Below, piece by piece: positions 52,657-63,641 of a stretch of 64,000 nucleotides of DNA. Both the position numbers and the translations under genes were made by a program. How positions within the stretch are numbered: position 1 is the stretch's first letter; each line of letters opens with the position of its first letter. The notes beneath the pieces are model-generated. The model was not told the DNA's origin, did not search any database, and worked only from the letters and a program-made list of their open reading frames with translations. Source of the DNA: Elephas maximus indicus (taxonomy: Eukaryota > Chordata > Mammalia > Proboscidea > Elephantidae); NCBI RefSeq assembly GCF_024166365.1, contig NC_064819.1, forward strand, positions 3,236,501 through 3,300,500, read 5' to 3'.

Positions 52657-53824
52657 ACTCACTGCCTATGCACAGGACCTGTGGGAAAGCTTACGTTTCC
52701 CCCCCGCCCTTACTGAAGTTCCTTATCTTATTCACAGACAGCAACAATGTTCATAGTTAAAAAAATAAATTCCTTTTCTATTAGTTTATATAGCACAGTA
52801 CAAAAAACCCAAACAATGTATGCAAAAACTCTTAGAAAATGCAACTCAGACTAAGATGTCCACCAACAGCTGGTGTCATGTTTCCCAGCTGAGGGATGGG
52901 CTACAGTATGCTACCTACAGGAGCACTCTCCCCCTGCTTCCTGTATCTACACATTCTTGCCCTTATTGGCAACATGTTTGAACATTTTCTAGGATGATTC
53001 TGTGTGATACGAGTGGTTTTCTGAATTTCCTGAGGCTTAATAAAGAAGGAATGCTAAAAAGGTCAGAGATGGCAGCGTTGACCCTAGACAGTAGGGTGCA
53101 CTAGGTGACCACATCTATCATTCAAACCAGGCACTTTTGAGCATGAAAAGAAGCACCGTCAATAATTAGGCCAGGACAGCAGGAGTAAACCAGGACAGGG
53201 ATATATGATTGCCCTAGACAATTGTGAGGCCTGTATCCGCTTGCTACAGGGGAGTATCAAACGGCTATGAGCAGGAGGAAGGCAACATACACATAACTAC
53301 TTGGAGGCTGTGGATGGTCTGACCCATTACCACTCCTATACCTCAAGCTGTACAAACAAGGGATAATGTTGGTAACATCTGGATAACAGATTAAGAAGAA
53401 AACAAGTGGTTATAGCACTAAGTCTTGGTTCTTTCCTGTTCTTCCACCTCGCCTCTCAGGTGACTCTAAAATTTGTCTCTCTAAGAATTCGATTCTTGGA
53501 TTCCTCATTTCTCACTTTCACAACTTCCAAAATAAAGCTTGGAGAGGAAAGCTAGGTGGCCTGAGTACTGATTGTTGGCCTAGAACTCACACCCTTTTAT
53601 CCTGTGTGAAGCAACCCCAGAGGTTAATGGCTTACGGACAGGAAGAATGCCCACCTCCTCAGGTTCTTTCTCCTTTGCCTTAGGCTAGAGGAACTACCCA
53701 GGGAAGCTTGAGCTCAGCTAGCTTCTTCACCTTGCCTCACTTGGTCTCCTCACCCTGTCTGAGCTCAGCCAGTGTGACTACATCCTTTTATATACTATTC
53801 ATTTCCTTTGTTCCCATCTTTACA

Positions 53825-53979
53825 TATAACCCATTGCCATCGAGTTGATTCTGACTCATAGCGACCCTATAGGACAGAGTAGAACTGCCCCATAGAGTTC
53901 CCAAGCAGTGCCTCGTGGATTTGAACTGCCGACTTTTGGTTAGCAGCTGTAGCACTTAACCACTATGCCACCAAGTTTT
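53825..53979 (-). mobile_element. AfroSINE with 11-base target duplication
   Basis: Canonical reversed copy. CCATCTTTACA occurs at 53814-53824 and 53980-53990. Confidence 0.95.
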
Positions 53980-54240
53980 CCATCTTTACACACAGTCAAC
54001 CTTAAGTATATCCACTTAACTTCATACGCCTACAGGCTCTAGCTTCATGTTCGGGCATACAATTTGCACTAATTTCTATAAGGAGATTTTTTTTCTGTTC
54101 CAACCTTCACCAGATCTGTTATGTGCCTGATACATTGCATTAGGCTGCAACTTCCATCTTTTTCACTTACATGAGACAGATTCTCTTTGCCGGATTGAAG
54201 AATGATGGTGAATCCCTTTAACTATGTTAATATAAAATAT

Positions 54241-54960
54241 GGCCCCAGAGGAAGGCATCAGCTCTCTCACTCTGTGAGCCAGAAAGCCCACTTTGCTGTC
54301 TCCTGGTTCTGCTGCCTCTGCTGCTGCCATTTCTCTGCTGCTGCTTCTTGATGTCTCCAGTGTTACAGCTCTCTCTCTTTGTTTTCTGGGTCTAAGAGGT
54401 TCTCAGCACAGGGATCCTGTGTCCAAAGGATACACTCTGCTCCCATCTCTTCCTCTTGGTGGTGGTGAGGTTCCCCCTTTCCAACTCTGGGATGGCTCAT
54501 TTTAAGCCTAGCAGGATGGCAAAACTGACCAATCCCTTTGTTAGGGTTCCATACACCTTATTTGCATGGTCCCACCCACATAAGGGTGCCATGCAACTTA
54601 ATTGCATTATTAGCAAGCTATCCAATACTTTTGGTGGGTTACAAGCACCTTATTTGCATAGTCTCACTCAATCATTTGGTGGGAGCTAGATATCATGCTT
54701 GGTAAAGTAGAGGGTCAGTGAAAAAAAGACCCTCAACGCGATGGACTGACACAGTGGCTGCAACAATGGGCTCATGCATGACAACGGTTGTGAGGATGGC
54801 GCAGGGCCGGGCAGGGCCAGGCAGTGTTTCGTTCTGTTGTGCGTAGGGTCACTATGAGTCAGAACCAACTCAACAGCACCTAACAACGACAACACAAGAC
54901 TGTGGTGAGAAAGGCCATACAAAAGCAATCCATCGTGCCGCACAAACACTGTTTTAACTA
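54241..54960 (-). mobile_element. Second copy of the ERVL LTR, interrupted by an RTE fragment
   Basis: Parallels 52190-52640 block by block: TCTCCAGTGTTACAGCTCTC, GGATGGCTCATTTTAAGCC, GGCAAAACTGACC, GTTAGGGTTCCATACACCTT and the octamer-bearing repeats. The upstream end resumes at about 54895 (AAGACTGTGGTGAGAAAGGCC) after an inserted RTE 3' end. Octamers remain at 54560-54567 and 54652-54659, and the middle one has mutated to TAATTGCAT. Confidence 0.8.
54689..54894 (+). mobile_element. RTE LINE 3' end inserted in an LTR
   Basis: Contains GTAAAGTAGAGGGTCAGTG, GATGGACTGACACAGTGGCT and GCAACAATGGGCTCATGCA. It ends GGGTCACTATGAGTCAGAAC, CAACTCAACAGCACC, TAACAACGACAAC, the terminus shared with the 11857 RTE copy and resembling the AfroSINE tail. 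Confidence 0.85.
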
Positions 54961-55165
54961 CTTTATGTGTTATTTCATTTAATCCTCAAGGTAACCTTAT
55001 GATGTAGGTAGTATTTTGATCTCCATTTTATAGATAAGGAAGCTGAGGCCAGAGAAATTAAGAAACACAGTCAAGGCCACACAGGCAATAGGTGGTATAG
55101 CTGGCATTTGAACCCAGGCAATCTTGCTCTAGAGTCCAAACTCTTCGCTGCTTCACTGTATTGCA
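54945..55165 (-). repeat. MIR SINE, reversed
   Basis: Contains ATTTCATTTAATCCTCAAGG, CCATTTTATAGATAAGGAAG and CATTTGAACCCAGGCAATCT. Confidence 0.85.
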
Positions 55166-55504
55166 TGCCTTGCTCTTGAATGAGATCTGACTGTTATGTG
55201 TCCATGGGTCTGCTGTAAAGTTGTGTGAAAGGGTTTGTCTACTACTCCCTCCAGGGACTTCTATACCTATCCGTGACTTAGCATGGCTTTCACGTTTTTA
55301 AGGCCTTGAGACTCCAACATATCCACAGTCATCAAACTTAAGGGACTCTTAAAAGTTTAAAGATGGAACAATGTAAGAGAAAAAACAACTTACCCTGGTA
55401 CTAAAGAGTAGAGTTTTTGATATATAATTTTACTACCACCAAGGCCTATTTCATTTAAGTAAAACAGCAAGCAGTAAAACTGGTAGTATCTGTGATAAAA
55501 TCAC

Positions 55505-56026
55505 TGTTATGGATTGAATTATGTCCCCCCAAATATGTGTGTATTAACTGGGTTAGGCCATGTGTGGTTATCCTCCATTTTGTGATTTTCCTATGTGTTA
55601 TAAATCATAATCTCTGCCTGTGGTTAAAAAGCATTAGGATGGGATGCAATACCCTTGCTCAGGCCACAACCCTGATCCAAGGTAAAAGGATTTCCCTGGG
55701 GTGTAGCCTGCACCACCTTTTATCTCTCAAGAGATGAAAGGGAAGCAAGCAGAGAGTTGGGGACCTCATACCGCCAAGAAAGCAGGACCGGGAGCAGAGC
55801 ACGTCCTTTGGACCCGGGGTCCCTGTGCCTGAGGAGCTCCTTGACCAGGGGGAGATTGGGGACAAGGACCTTCCTCCAGAGCCGACAGAGAGAGAAAGCC
55901 TTCCCCTGGAGCTGGTGCCTTGAATTTAGACCTCTAGCCTACTAGACTGTGAGAAAATAAATTTCTCTTTGTTAAAGCCATCACCTGTGGTATTCCTGTT
56001 ACAGCAGCACTAGTTAACTAAGACAA
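55505..56026 (+). mobile_element. MaLR/ERVL-type solo LTR with exact 5-base duplication
   Basis: Same family as 9003-9497: TGTTATGGATTGAATTATGT start, GACTGTGAGAAAATAAATTT, and a TGTTACAGCAGCACTAG..ACTAAGACA end. ATCAC flanks it exactly at 55500-55504 and 56027-56031, the duplication size typical of ERVL/MaLR integration. Confidence 0.85.
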
Positions 56027-56219
56027 TCACCATCCCTGAACAGAAGTAATCACTTTCTTTTGATAGATTTACTTAAAAAATTTTTCCCACACAGGTGAAA
56101 ACACACTTTAAACACATATTTGCTCATAGTACGCACCAATCACGGTGTTACCATGAGAGATATCATGTATGACAGAGTTGTCTTTCAGAAAATTCTGGGA
56201 AGAAGTTCTGTCATAATTA

Positions 56220-56460
56220 TTGTAATGATTAATATCCATATAGTGCTTAACAGTTTACAAAACATTTTAACATGTAACATCTTATTTACTTTTTACAACA
56301 ACCCTATAGATTTTCAGGATAGGTATTATCCCAATTTGACATAAGAGGAAATTAAGCCTCTAAGTGTTTAAATAATTTGCCCAACGTTTCACACATCTAG
56401 TAAGTGGCAGGGCTGGGAGTAGAACCCAAGTCTCTTGATGCTCTTTTTACTGCATAATAT
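56220..56460 (-). repeat. MIR SINE, reversed
   Basis: Contains ATATAGTGCTTAACAGTTTA, ATTTGACATAAGAGGAAATTAAG and AAGTGGCAGGGCTGGGAGTA. Confidence 0.85.
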
Positions 56461-59400
56461 TGGCTCTGTGAGGAATGAAACTTGGATTGCCAAAAGATCT
56501 CAGACCATCCTGATTCTCAGGACACAGAAGAAAAAACAAAGGCCCTGGAAGTGATGGTGAAGTTTCTGATAGAGACGAAGAATTGCCAACACCAAAAGCT
56601 GTTACTATATTGCATACATTCATACCCCCAAACACACACCTCCCCACACACGTACATACAATCTCATGAAACAATTCACACAGTTTGTTTGTTTGAACTG
56701 GATTGCAGATTCAGTCTATCTAAACAATCAGGCAATCCTAAAGAGGTGATCACAAAAAAAGTGATCTGTTCAATAGTCTGAGTTATGATTATTGTAGTAA
56801 TATCACCAATTCTATTAAAAACCACAGAGACAAACTCATACCTGCAGAGATACACCACCTGACAAACTGAGGTGGATTTTTACAGGTACAAGCTTTAAAC
56901 AGCTCTGTGAGTATGCCGGCCCTACACCTCAGAGAGCAGCCATCAAAGGCTGAATCCATTTTGCTGATACCGGTACAGATGCAATGGGGTCCCTGCTTCT
57001 CCATTCAAGTGCTCTTCGTGCGTTCTGTACACAATGCTGAAGTAATTCCTTTCCCAGCCTTTCGTTTCTTTTTTATCATGAATACAGTGGGAAAAAGTTT
57101 CTGCCACAGCAAGGCAGAGTCCAGGCTTTTGTGTGACACATTCTTTTCATCCAGTGGGCATTAATGTATAGATTCCAATGGAATAAATCTGAAATACTTG
57201 ACTGTAGAAGACTGCTCCTCCATTGAAAACAAATCTTGATTAGATGGTTATTCAGGGACCGCATAGGGAGGAACGGTGTGAAAATGTGAGCTCTATTCTT
57301 TCCTAGATTGGCACTGAATAGGCATTTGGGCTATTCAAAAAAAAAAAAAAACTCTCAATTCTTCAAAACCACAGAACTTTACATAGATTATGTGTTTTAG
57401 GGATGCACTCCCTCCCACCCCACCAAAAAAAAAAAAAAAAAAAATTCCACAGTGGTATACACATAGAACTGATGACAAAATGAAAAAATACTTTAAAAAT
57501 AATAGTTGTGTGTGTGGTTTAAAATAACAACCTAGTTCCTTTTCGCCAGAGTGAAAATACCGAGTCATTTATATAATGGCATTTGCTAGAACCATGCAAA
57601 GAACTGTATTGCTGAAAGTGCCTGTGTCTTCTACGTGACTGTATTCTATGCTAGGGCAGGGGTGAGCACTGAAGGGAAAATCTCCTTGTGGTGAAATAGG
57701 CAATAGAAGGCCTGGCTCTTGGTTTCATGGATGCCCCAGCCCCCATCTCCCCTTCCTGTCCCTGTCCTGTAAGCTGTGGGGGTCAAGGAGAGGACTTAGC
57801 ATGAGAATAAAACCTGCTGTGCACAAGGGAAAATGGAGAAAAAAGGAAACAGCAGGCCATGCAATCTCTTTTAATTAGGTGTGAAATCCAGGCCTTTCTC
57901 AGTCAGGAGAGCAAAAGGATATATAAAATGAGGCCAGTGCAAGGGTGAGGTGCTGGAGAGGGGAGATGGGAACTTGATGTCCCTGAGACTTGGGAAGAAG
58001 CATTGGCTCTCAAATGAAAACCAATGTAAATTTTGGTTAGATCAACGGGTCTAAGTCAAATGGCAGGGTTGAAAAGCCCCTGAGATTCAGTCTGGGGCAC
58101 CAGGCTCAGATGAGGTAAGCGGGTCAGCACGAGAAATAGGGCTAGGGTGGCCAGGCCTCCGCAACCCAGCCTCATACATTATGCCCTTTTCTACACTTCC
58201 TCTTGATACTTTCAGCATGCTGAGGTTGGTTTTTCATGTATCAGGCCATTAATGATGATCTTAAGCTGTCACCTGTTAGAGCTGCTTACCAGGCTGGACA
58301 CACTAGAGAGGGAGCAGTCCTCTCTGGAGAAAGCAGGAATGCATGTGGTAACTCAGGCCTTGAATCCTCAAATCCATATCTGTGCCCTGCCAGGGACAAG
58401 ACCTCTACTCCACCTATATGCTAAGGGGGCAACTTGCTGATCTCCTAGACTGTAGCAGACACGGAGCTTGCTTGCTCATAGGATCCACCATCCAGAGAAG
58501 ATGACCCCGCCTGCCTCACCTCTCTTTCTATCTGACTGTAGCCTCACAATCTCTGGAGAGTGGCTGGGAGCACTAGGGAAATCACCTGTGCAAGTAGGAG
58601 GTGGCCAGAAGAACAAGACATCTTTCTCCTGCCCTGGCTCCATACACCTAACACATCGCTGCTGTCATTGATGACCATGGGAGGGTCATCAGCCTACAGG
58701 AAGGAGAGCTGCACTCCTTTACATTCCCATTCCTAGATGAAAAGGTGTATGGTTTGGGCCATCTCCCAATTTCTTCTCTATCGCCGGACTGCCTAAGCCT
58801 ACCACCATGCGGGAATCTTCATGGGGCTTCCTCAAATGTTTCAGCCACTGGTACCAGAACCCTTCTCCTAAAACATAAATAAACTACTCAGCTTTTAGAA
58901 ATGACTTTCAAACATGTTTTTTAAGCAATAAACTACCTCCCCTGCCCCCCCCCAAAACTTATGAGAGTTGGAGACTGCCTCTACATACTTTAGTAAAAAA
59001 AAAAAAACACACTTCAGTAGTCACTGTTTATTATTTGACCTGGGCAAAGACATTAAAATTACTAGCTTATCTAAAGTGCTTAAGTTATATTTTGCATAAT
59101 TAATACTACAAATATAGAAATATTTGTATGTGTATACATTCAAATATAAATGTTATATAAATTTCATTTATGATCTTGGTATTGTGGTTGGATATTGTCT
59201 TTCATACGACTTGAATTTTCATTCATTCATGAAACATTTCTAGAACACACTTCAAACATTTAAAGATCCTTAAGAAACTCATGTGTGGGCTTTAGGGGAT
59301 TATTGACCTTTTTTCATAAATGGACTTGTTTATACTTACATAGGAATAAGTGGTTTTCATTACAATCTCGAAGAGGTCTGTGCTCCTCCCAAATTCAGAC

Positions 59401-60023
59401 CCACTGACTGAGATTCTCCTAAAGCCTCAAGTATCTCTCTTTAAGCTGCTCTGAACTGCATTCAGCTATCGAAGCCTCTAAAACTGGTGCAACCTTCCAA
59501 GCTACGGAGTGTTCTAGACAACTCTGACGTGCCAGGCCTGTCTGATGCTCCTTTTATCTAAGTTGAGCTGATGTTGTTTTAAACGGTAAAGTCAACAATC
59601 TCAGCTAACATGGCAGCAGTTGCCTTTCGGAAGAGAGAATGATTGAAAAGAAAAGAAAAAAAGAAGAATTGAAAGGGAAGAGAGAAAAAAACAGAAGGAA
59701 AATGTAAAATGCTGAAGCTAGCTGAAACGTGGGGGAATATGACAGAGCTATATAATTTTATTTGTTGAAAAAAAACTATTATTTATCAAAATTTGGTCTA
59801 AATCAGGTTATCAGAGTGAATCCCCTTTGACAGTTAACACAAATCCATATAAGGAGTAGGAAACACTCTTTAACGTTTTTGACTGTTAAATAGATAACGT
59901 ATAAACTGGGTAAAAATTCAATACAAACTATAAGAGCACTTCTAATCCTACCAATAAAGCAGGTTTCATTTGACTTGAGAGGCTGACTTGAAAGTTCTAC
60001 GGTATTTTATCAGGTAGCCAGCC

Positions 60024-60126
60024 ATCCTCCCTCCCTCCCCTCTTCCCCTTTCCTCTCCCCTCCCTCACCTTCCCTCCTCCTTCCCTGTTTTTCTTCCCTC
60101 CTTCCCTCCTCCTTCCCTCCCTCCCG
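60024..60126. repeat. Polypyrimidine (CCT/CTT)n tract
   Basis: About 100 bases that are almost entirely C and T on the + strand, in CCCTCC and CTTCCC blocks. Purine-rich on the ZBTB20 strand. Confidence 0.95.
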
Positions 60127-60497
60127 AGACAGAGCTCCCACAGTGCTGTATTCTTCACCTGGTGTTTCCTTTGCTGGGCTCCCCACCCCCTACCCCCTAG
60201 CTTTGCATTTGAATTCTGCTTTTGCTTGAAGGTTATATGTAAACCCCACTGTGCCTGCATAGTATGATTAAGGATGTTGCTTATGTAACCTGTATGAACT
60301 CCTGACTTGTAAACCCCTTTAAAGATTACTTGCCTGCCTGCCCTTGGTGAGCAGTTTTGGCAACGGCAGCTCCAACTCACTCCATTTCCTTGTACAAGGT
60401 TATAAAGGTGCCTTTCCTATTCTCCAACTTCAGTCTCTCATTTATCGGCCAGTACAACTCATGCTGAGTAAGAATCTGGGGTTTCTACCATGTAACA
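60127..60497 (+). mobile_element. Class I ERV LTR (5' limit uncertain)
   Basis: Shows a TTTAAA box at 60318-60323, a decayed poly(A) signal in GTTATAAAGGTGCC at about 60400, the R/U5-like CTCCAACTTCAGTCTCTCAT block, and a CA terminus at 60497 just before a primer-binding site. Confidence 0.7.
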
Positions 60498-60501
60498 TTT
60501 C

Positions 60502-60519
60502 TGGCGAGCCAGCCAGGAG
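60502..60519 (+). promoter_or_regulatory. Retroviral primer-binding site, tRNA-Arg
   Basis: TGGCGAGCCAGCCAGGAG complements the last 18 bases, CCA included, of a mammalian tRNA-Arg as I recall it. It lies 4 bases after the LTR CA end, as expected. Confidence 0.8.
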
Positions 60520-61620
60520 CCATCTGCTTGGTTCCTGAGGTGGATAGGAAAACAAAACAGCCCCAATGTCTGGCACCACCAAGAGATTTCTACTGGAGAC
60601 CATGGTACAGCTGGAACAGCTCTAAAAGCCAATCCCCCCTGGGACCCAAATGATGGCTCTGTGAGAGACATGAAACACACCTGGGTTGTTTGGTAAGTGC
60701 CTAGGTAAGGCCTTAGAAGAGTCCCAAGAATTGGGAGAAACTGACCGCTGAGGGCATTAGGAATCTGAGGTTATTTGGTAAGTAACAGGGTAAATTCCTA
60801 GGTAAGGCCTTAGAAGAGTACCAAGAAGCCTGAGGAACTGACTGCTGAGGGCATAAAAGGCTAAGGTACCTACTAAGCTGGTGCACTGGATTAAGTTGTG
60901 TGAGTGTGTAAGTGTGTGTATTCTGAGAATGGGGAATGTTCAAGGGATCCTGGAATGCTTTCTTTTTGCTTTACTAAGCCTTGTAGTGTTTCCACTCTAC
61001 AAGAGTTAATGGTATAGTTATTGTAGAGACTCTAAAACCACAAACCCAGTCGACTCCGAGGAGACCTGGACTGCAGAGCAAAAGCCAGCAAAAAGAGAGG
61101 TCCTATCTTCTGGACCCAAGCATTCAGACTCCATGTCCCTTCAATACTGACGGTGTGAGTGGGCTTGGAAAATGACCTTTTGCTTCTTTTTGTTCTTTTT
61201 CTCATGTTTTCTTAAGTTTTGTTTGGCATATTTGTTTGAAAAACCAGTTGTTCGATTAAGGAGGATCTTTCTTGATTTTTGCTTGACTGTGTGTTTAAGA
61301 GTAATATCTAGTAACTCTTGGTGAACTGTAGTTTAGGTCTGGATTTAGGTGTTTGAAACATTAAAGAGGTAATTCTATTTTCAAAGAGCTCTGGGCCACT
61401 GTAAGCTGCAAAAATTCAGGCACAGGTTGAACAGTAAAAGCCATCAGGGTGGTTGCCAGCACTCAGCACAAGTGTTAAAGACGTCTGTGACAGGATAAGG
61501 GGATCTCAAGACAGGCTAGAGCACTAGGCCGCCTGCCACCCACAAGCAAACTCTCATGCAACAAAGGTACACATTGATCTAAGCAAAACACTGTCCAGAC
61601 TCTGCAGCGTTCCTCGTTAG
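60520..61620 (+). pseudogene. Class I ERV leader and decayed start of gag
   Basis: The segment follows the LTR and primer-binding site in retroviral order. A leader of about 410 bases contains two imperfect copies of a block (see repeats) and leads to an ATG at 60929 opening with Met-Gly-Asn, the myristoylation-type start of gammaretroviral Gag. The frame closes after about 26 codons and no matrix or capsid domain is recognisable, so this is a dead copy. Later internal sequence may extend past the LINE fragment at 61631, but I cannot identify pol or env. Confidence 0.5.
60671..60866 (+). repeat. Imperfect tandem duplication in ERV leader
   Basis: Both halves contain CCTAGGTAAGGCCTTAGAAGAG, a CCAAGAA block, and ACTGACYGCTGAGGGCAT. 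The copies start about 90-105 bases apart. Confidence 0.85.
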
Positions 61621-61630
61621 GTTTTCTTTT

Positions 61631-61723
61631 TTTAATAATTTTTATTGTGCTCTAAGTGAAAGTTTACAAATCAAGTCAGTCTCTCACACAAAAACCCATA
61701 TATACCTTGCTACACACTTCTCA
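61631..61723 (-). mobile_element. LINE 3' end (probable afrotherian L1), 14-base duplication
   Basis: The reverse complement ends CTTAGAGCACAATAAAAATT, matching 41232-41448. TTAGGTTTTCTTTT is repeated at 61617-61630 and 61724-61737, so this short 5'-truncated copy has its target duplication intact. Confidence 0.85.
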
Positions 61724-61999
61724 TTAGGTTTTCTTTTGTGGCTCAGAGAAAACCTGGAAAATAGTGCTCTGTTTTGCCAAATTTGCAAGAAGTGGCAGCT
61801 CCTGGCTTTTTTTCTTATAAAATTTGCAGGGAGAAGTGGTAGCTCCATACCTATTTTATGATAGGAGTTTCTCAATAAAGAATAAAAATAATATGCTTCC
61901 ATCTGATGCTCTGTCAAGTTAATAAGTTTTATCTAAAAACTGATTTCCATTGAATTGAGTTGGTCTTACCAAAAATTGCTATATATACTTTGATAAACT

Positions 62000-62162
62000 C
62001 GATTCCGACTCATAGTGACCCTATAAGACAGAGTAGAACTGCCCCATAGAGCTTCCAAGGAGCGCCTGGCGGATTTGAACTGCTGACCTTTTTGTTTAAC
62101 AGCCATAGCACTTAACTACTACACCATCAGGGTTTCCTGGGGTTTTTTTTTTTTTTTTTTTT
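62000..62162 (-). mobile_element. AfroSINE flanked by a 34-base direct repeat
   Basis: Reversed canonical copy cut short at its tail (..GAGTCGGAATCGAG). A T-run of about 24 bases sits on its head side (62138-62164). A perfect 34-base direct repeat flanks it at 61966-61999 and 62163-62196. Confidence 0.9.
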
Positions 62163-62595
62163 TTACCAAAAATTGCTATATATACTTTGATAAACTAGAA
62201 TCCTCTTATCCTTATTTTGTGTGGTATTGTTCAGTGAGTTTATGTGGTCTTTCTGTCTCCTTTTGCTTCTGGTCTAGAGCATTGTGTCTAAGTTTCTGTC
62301 TTGTATCAGGTTGTAGGCTGTGGCTGAAATTTGCTGTTTTTTGTAAGGCTGTCTTAGAACCTCAGTTCTTTACTCATCCAAGAAAAAATGTCTTCTCTCT
62401 GTCTTATGATTTAGATTTTTAGTAGCTACATCGAAGAACTTTATGTTTAAGTCAATCTTAAAAGCAAAACCTCTCTAAGTAACTTAAGCTACATATTATA
62501 TGAAATGTGTTTTATTTAAAGCAAAAGGATAATTTTGTCTTAAAGTAAAACTAACAGTTCCAGAGTATGAAAAAGAAGGCAAACCCAGAAAAAAA

Positions 62596-62890
62596 TTGCT
62601 AAAGGGCTTTGGTACTTACTGGGTAGATAAAAGGTTGAGATAAAGACAAAGCAAAACTGCTTTCTAAGAGAATAATAAAAGAGAAAGAAATTAGTTACCT
62701 TTTGCCTTTCAGAATGCCTACATCTATTTAAACATATGCAAATAAACTGGGATGACCCCAGCCCCCAGTCCCCCTAGCCAAGAATTGATGGATTCATTTA
62801 CAAAATTGCCAAAGAGCTTTGGTGTTTACTGGGTAGATAGCCTTTCAAAATGCCTAGATCAATTTAAACATACATAAATTAATCAGAATG
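62596..62890 (+). repeat. Imperfect direct repeat in ERV-like sequence
   Basis: AAATTGCTAAAGGGCTTTGGT with TACTGGGTAGATA and CCTTTCAGAATGCCTACATC recurs about 200 bases on as AAATTGCCAAAGAGCTTTGG with TACTGGGTAGATAGCC and CCTTTCAAAATGCCTAGATC. The second copy lacks an interior stretch of about 70 bases. Confidence 0.8.
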
Positions 62891-63475
62891 GTCTAATCTT
62901 CCGTTCCACCATGAGTCAAAAAATACAGAGGGTGGGAACAACATCAGGGTTCCCCAGCCCACAGTCTCCAAGGTCATATAGACACAGGGCAGGTTTTTGA
63001 AAGACCCCTGCCAACTTTATGGAGATGCTTTTAAGACAAAAAGAGAAGAAAAATTGCTGCTTTACTATAAAAAAAATAGTTATCAGAAATTGGGTGGATC
63101 TCAATCATAAAAGAACAGTAAACAAGTTATCTCTATTCTAGGGGAACTTTAAGATGCTGAAAAAAAAAAAAAAGAAAGAAATCACAATGAGACACATCTG
63201 AAATGGCCTAGGAAAATGTTTCCAACTCTAGCCAGACACTTCAAGGTTATATTCATATCAATGAATTGGCCAGTTGAGCAAAGACTTTGTGATTTCCAAA
63301 GCCAGTTGATAAAATCTTTAAGAACTAAAATTAGATTGGGAAAATATGGGAAATAGTAAAAGCTGAATGAAAACTTAGAATGTTTAAGCAGACTGTCTTT
63401 CAACAACAGTTATGTTTCATGGTATACAGGCTTAAAATAATTTCTAAGACCTTTTAGGTAACATATTGATGTTAA

Positions 63476-63641
63476 GGAAACCCTGGTGGTGTAATGGTTA
63501 AGAGCTATGGCTGTTAACCAAAAGGTTGGCTGTTTGAATCCACCAGGTGCTTTTTGGAAGCCCTAGGGGGCAGATCTAATCTGTCCTATATGGTTCCTGT
63601 GAGTCAGAACTGACTCAGTGGCAATGGGTTTTTTTTTTTTA
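63476..63641 (+). mobile_element. AfroSINE with 11-base target duplication
   Basis: Canonical copy from GGAAACCCTGGTGGTGTAAT to CTGACTCAGTGGCAATGGG plus a T-run. ATTGATGTTAA occurs at 63465-63475 and 63642-63652. Confidence 0.95.

Noticed and set aside
58236-58440. Two overlapping short frames in 58.2-58.4 kb that looked like a retroviral or gene remnant
   Set aside because: No motif could be recognised in either frame, so no call was made.
59997-60380. 127-codon frame on the - strand across the polypyrimidine tract
   Set aside because: It is Gly/Arg/Lys/Glu-rich only because it translates the purine-rich strand of the low-complexity tract.
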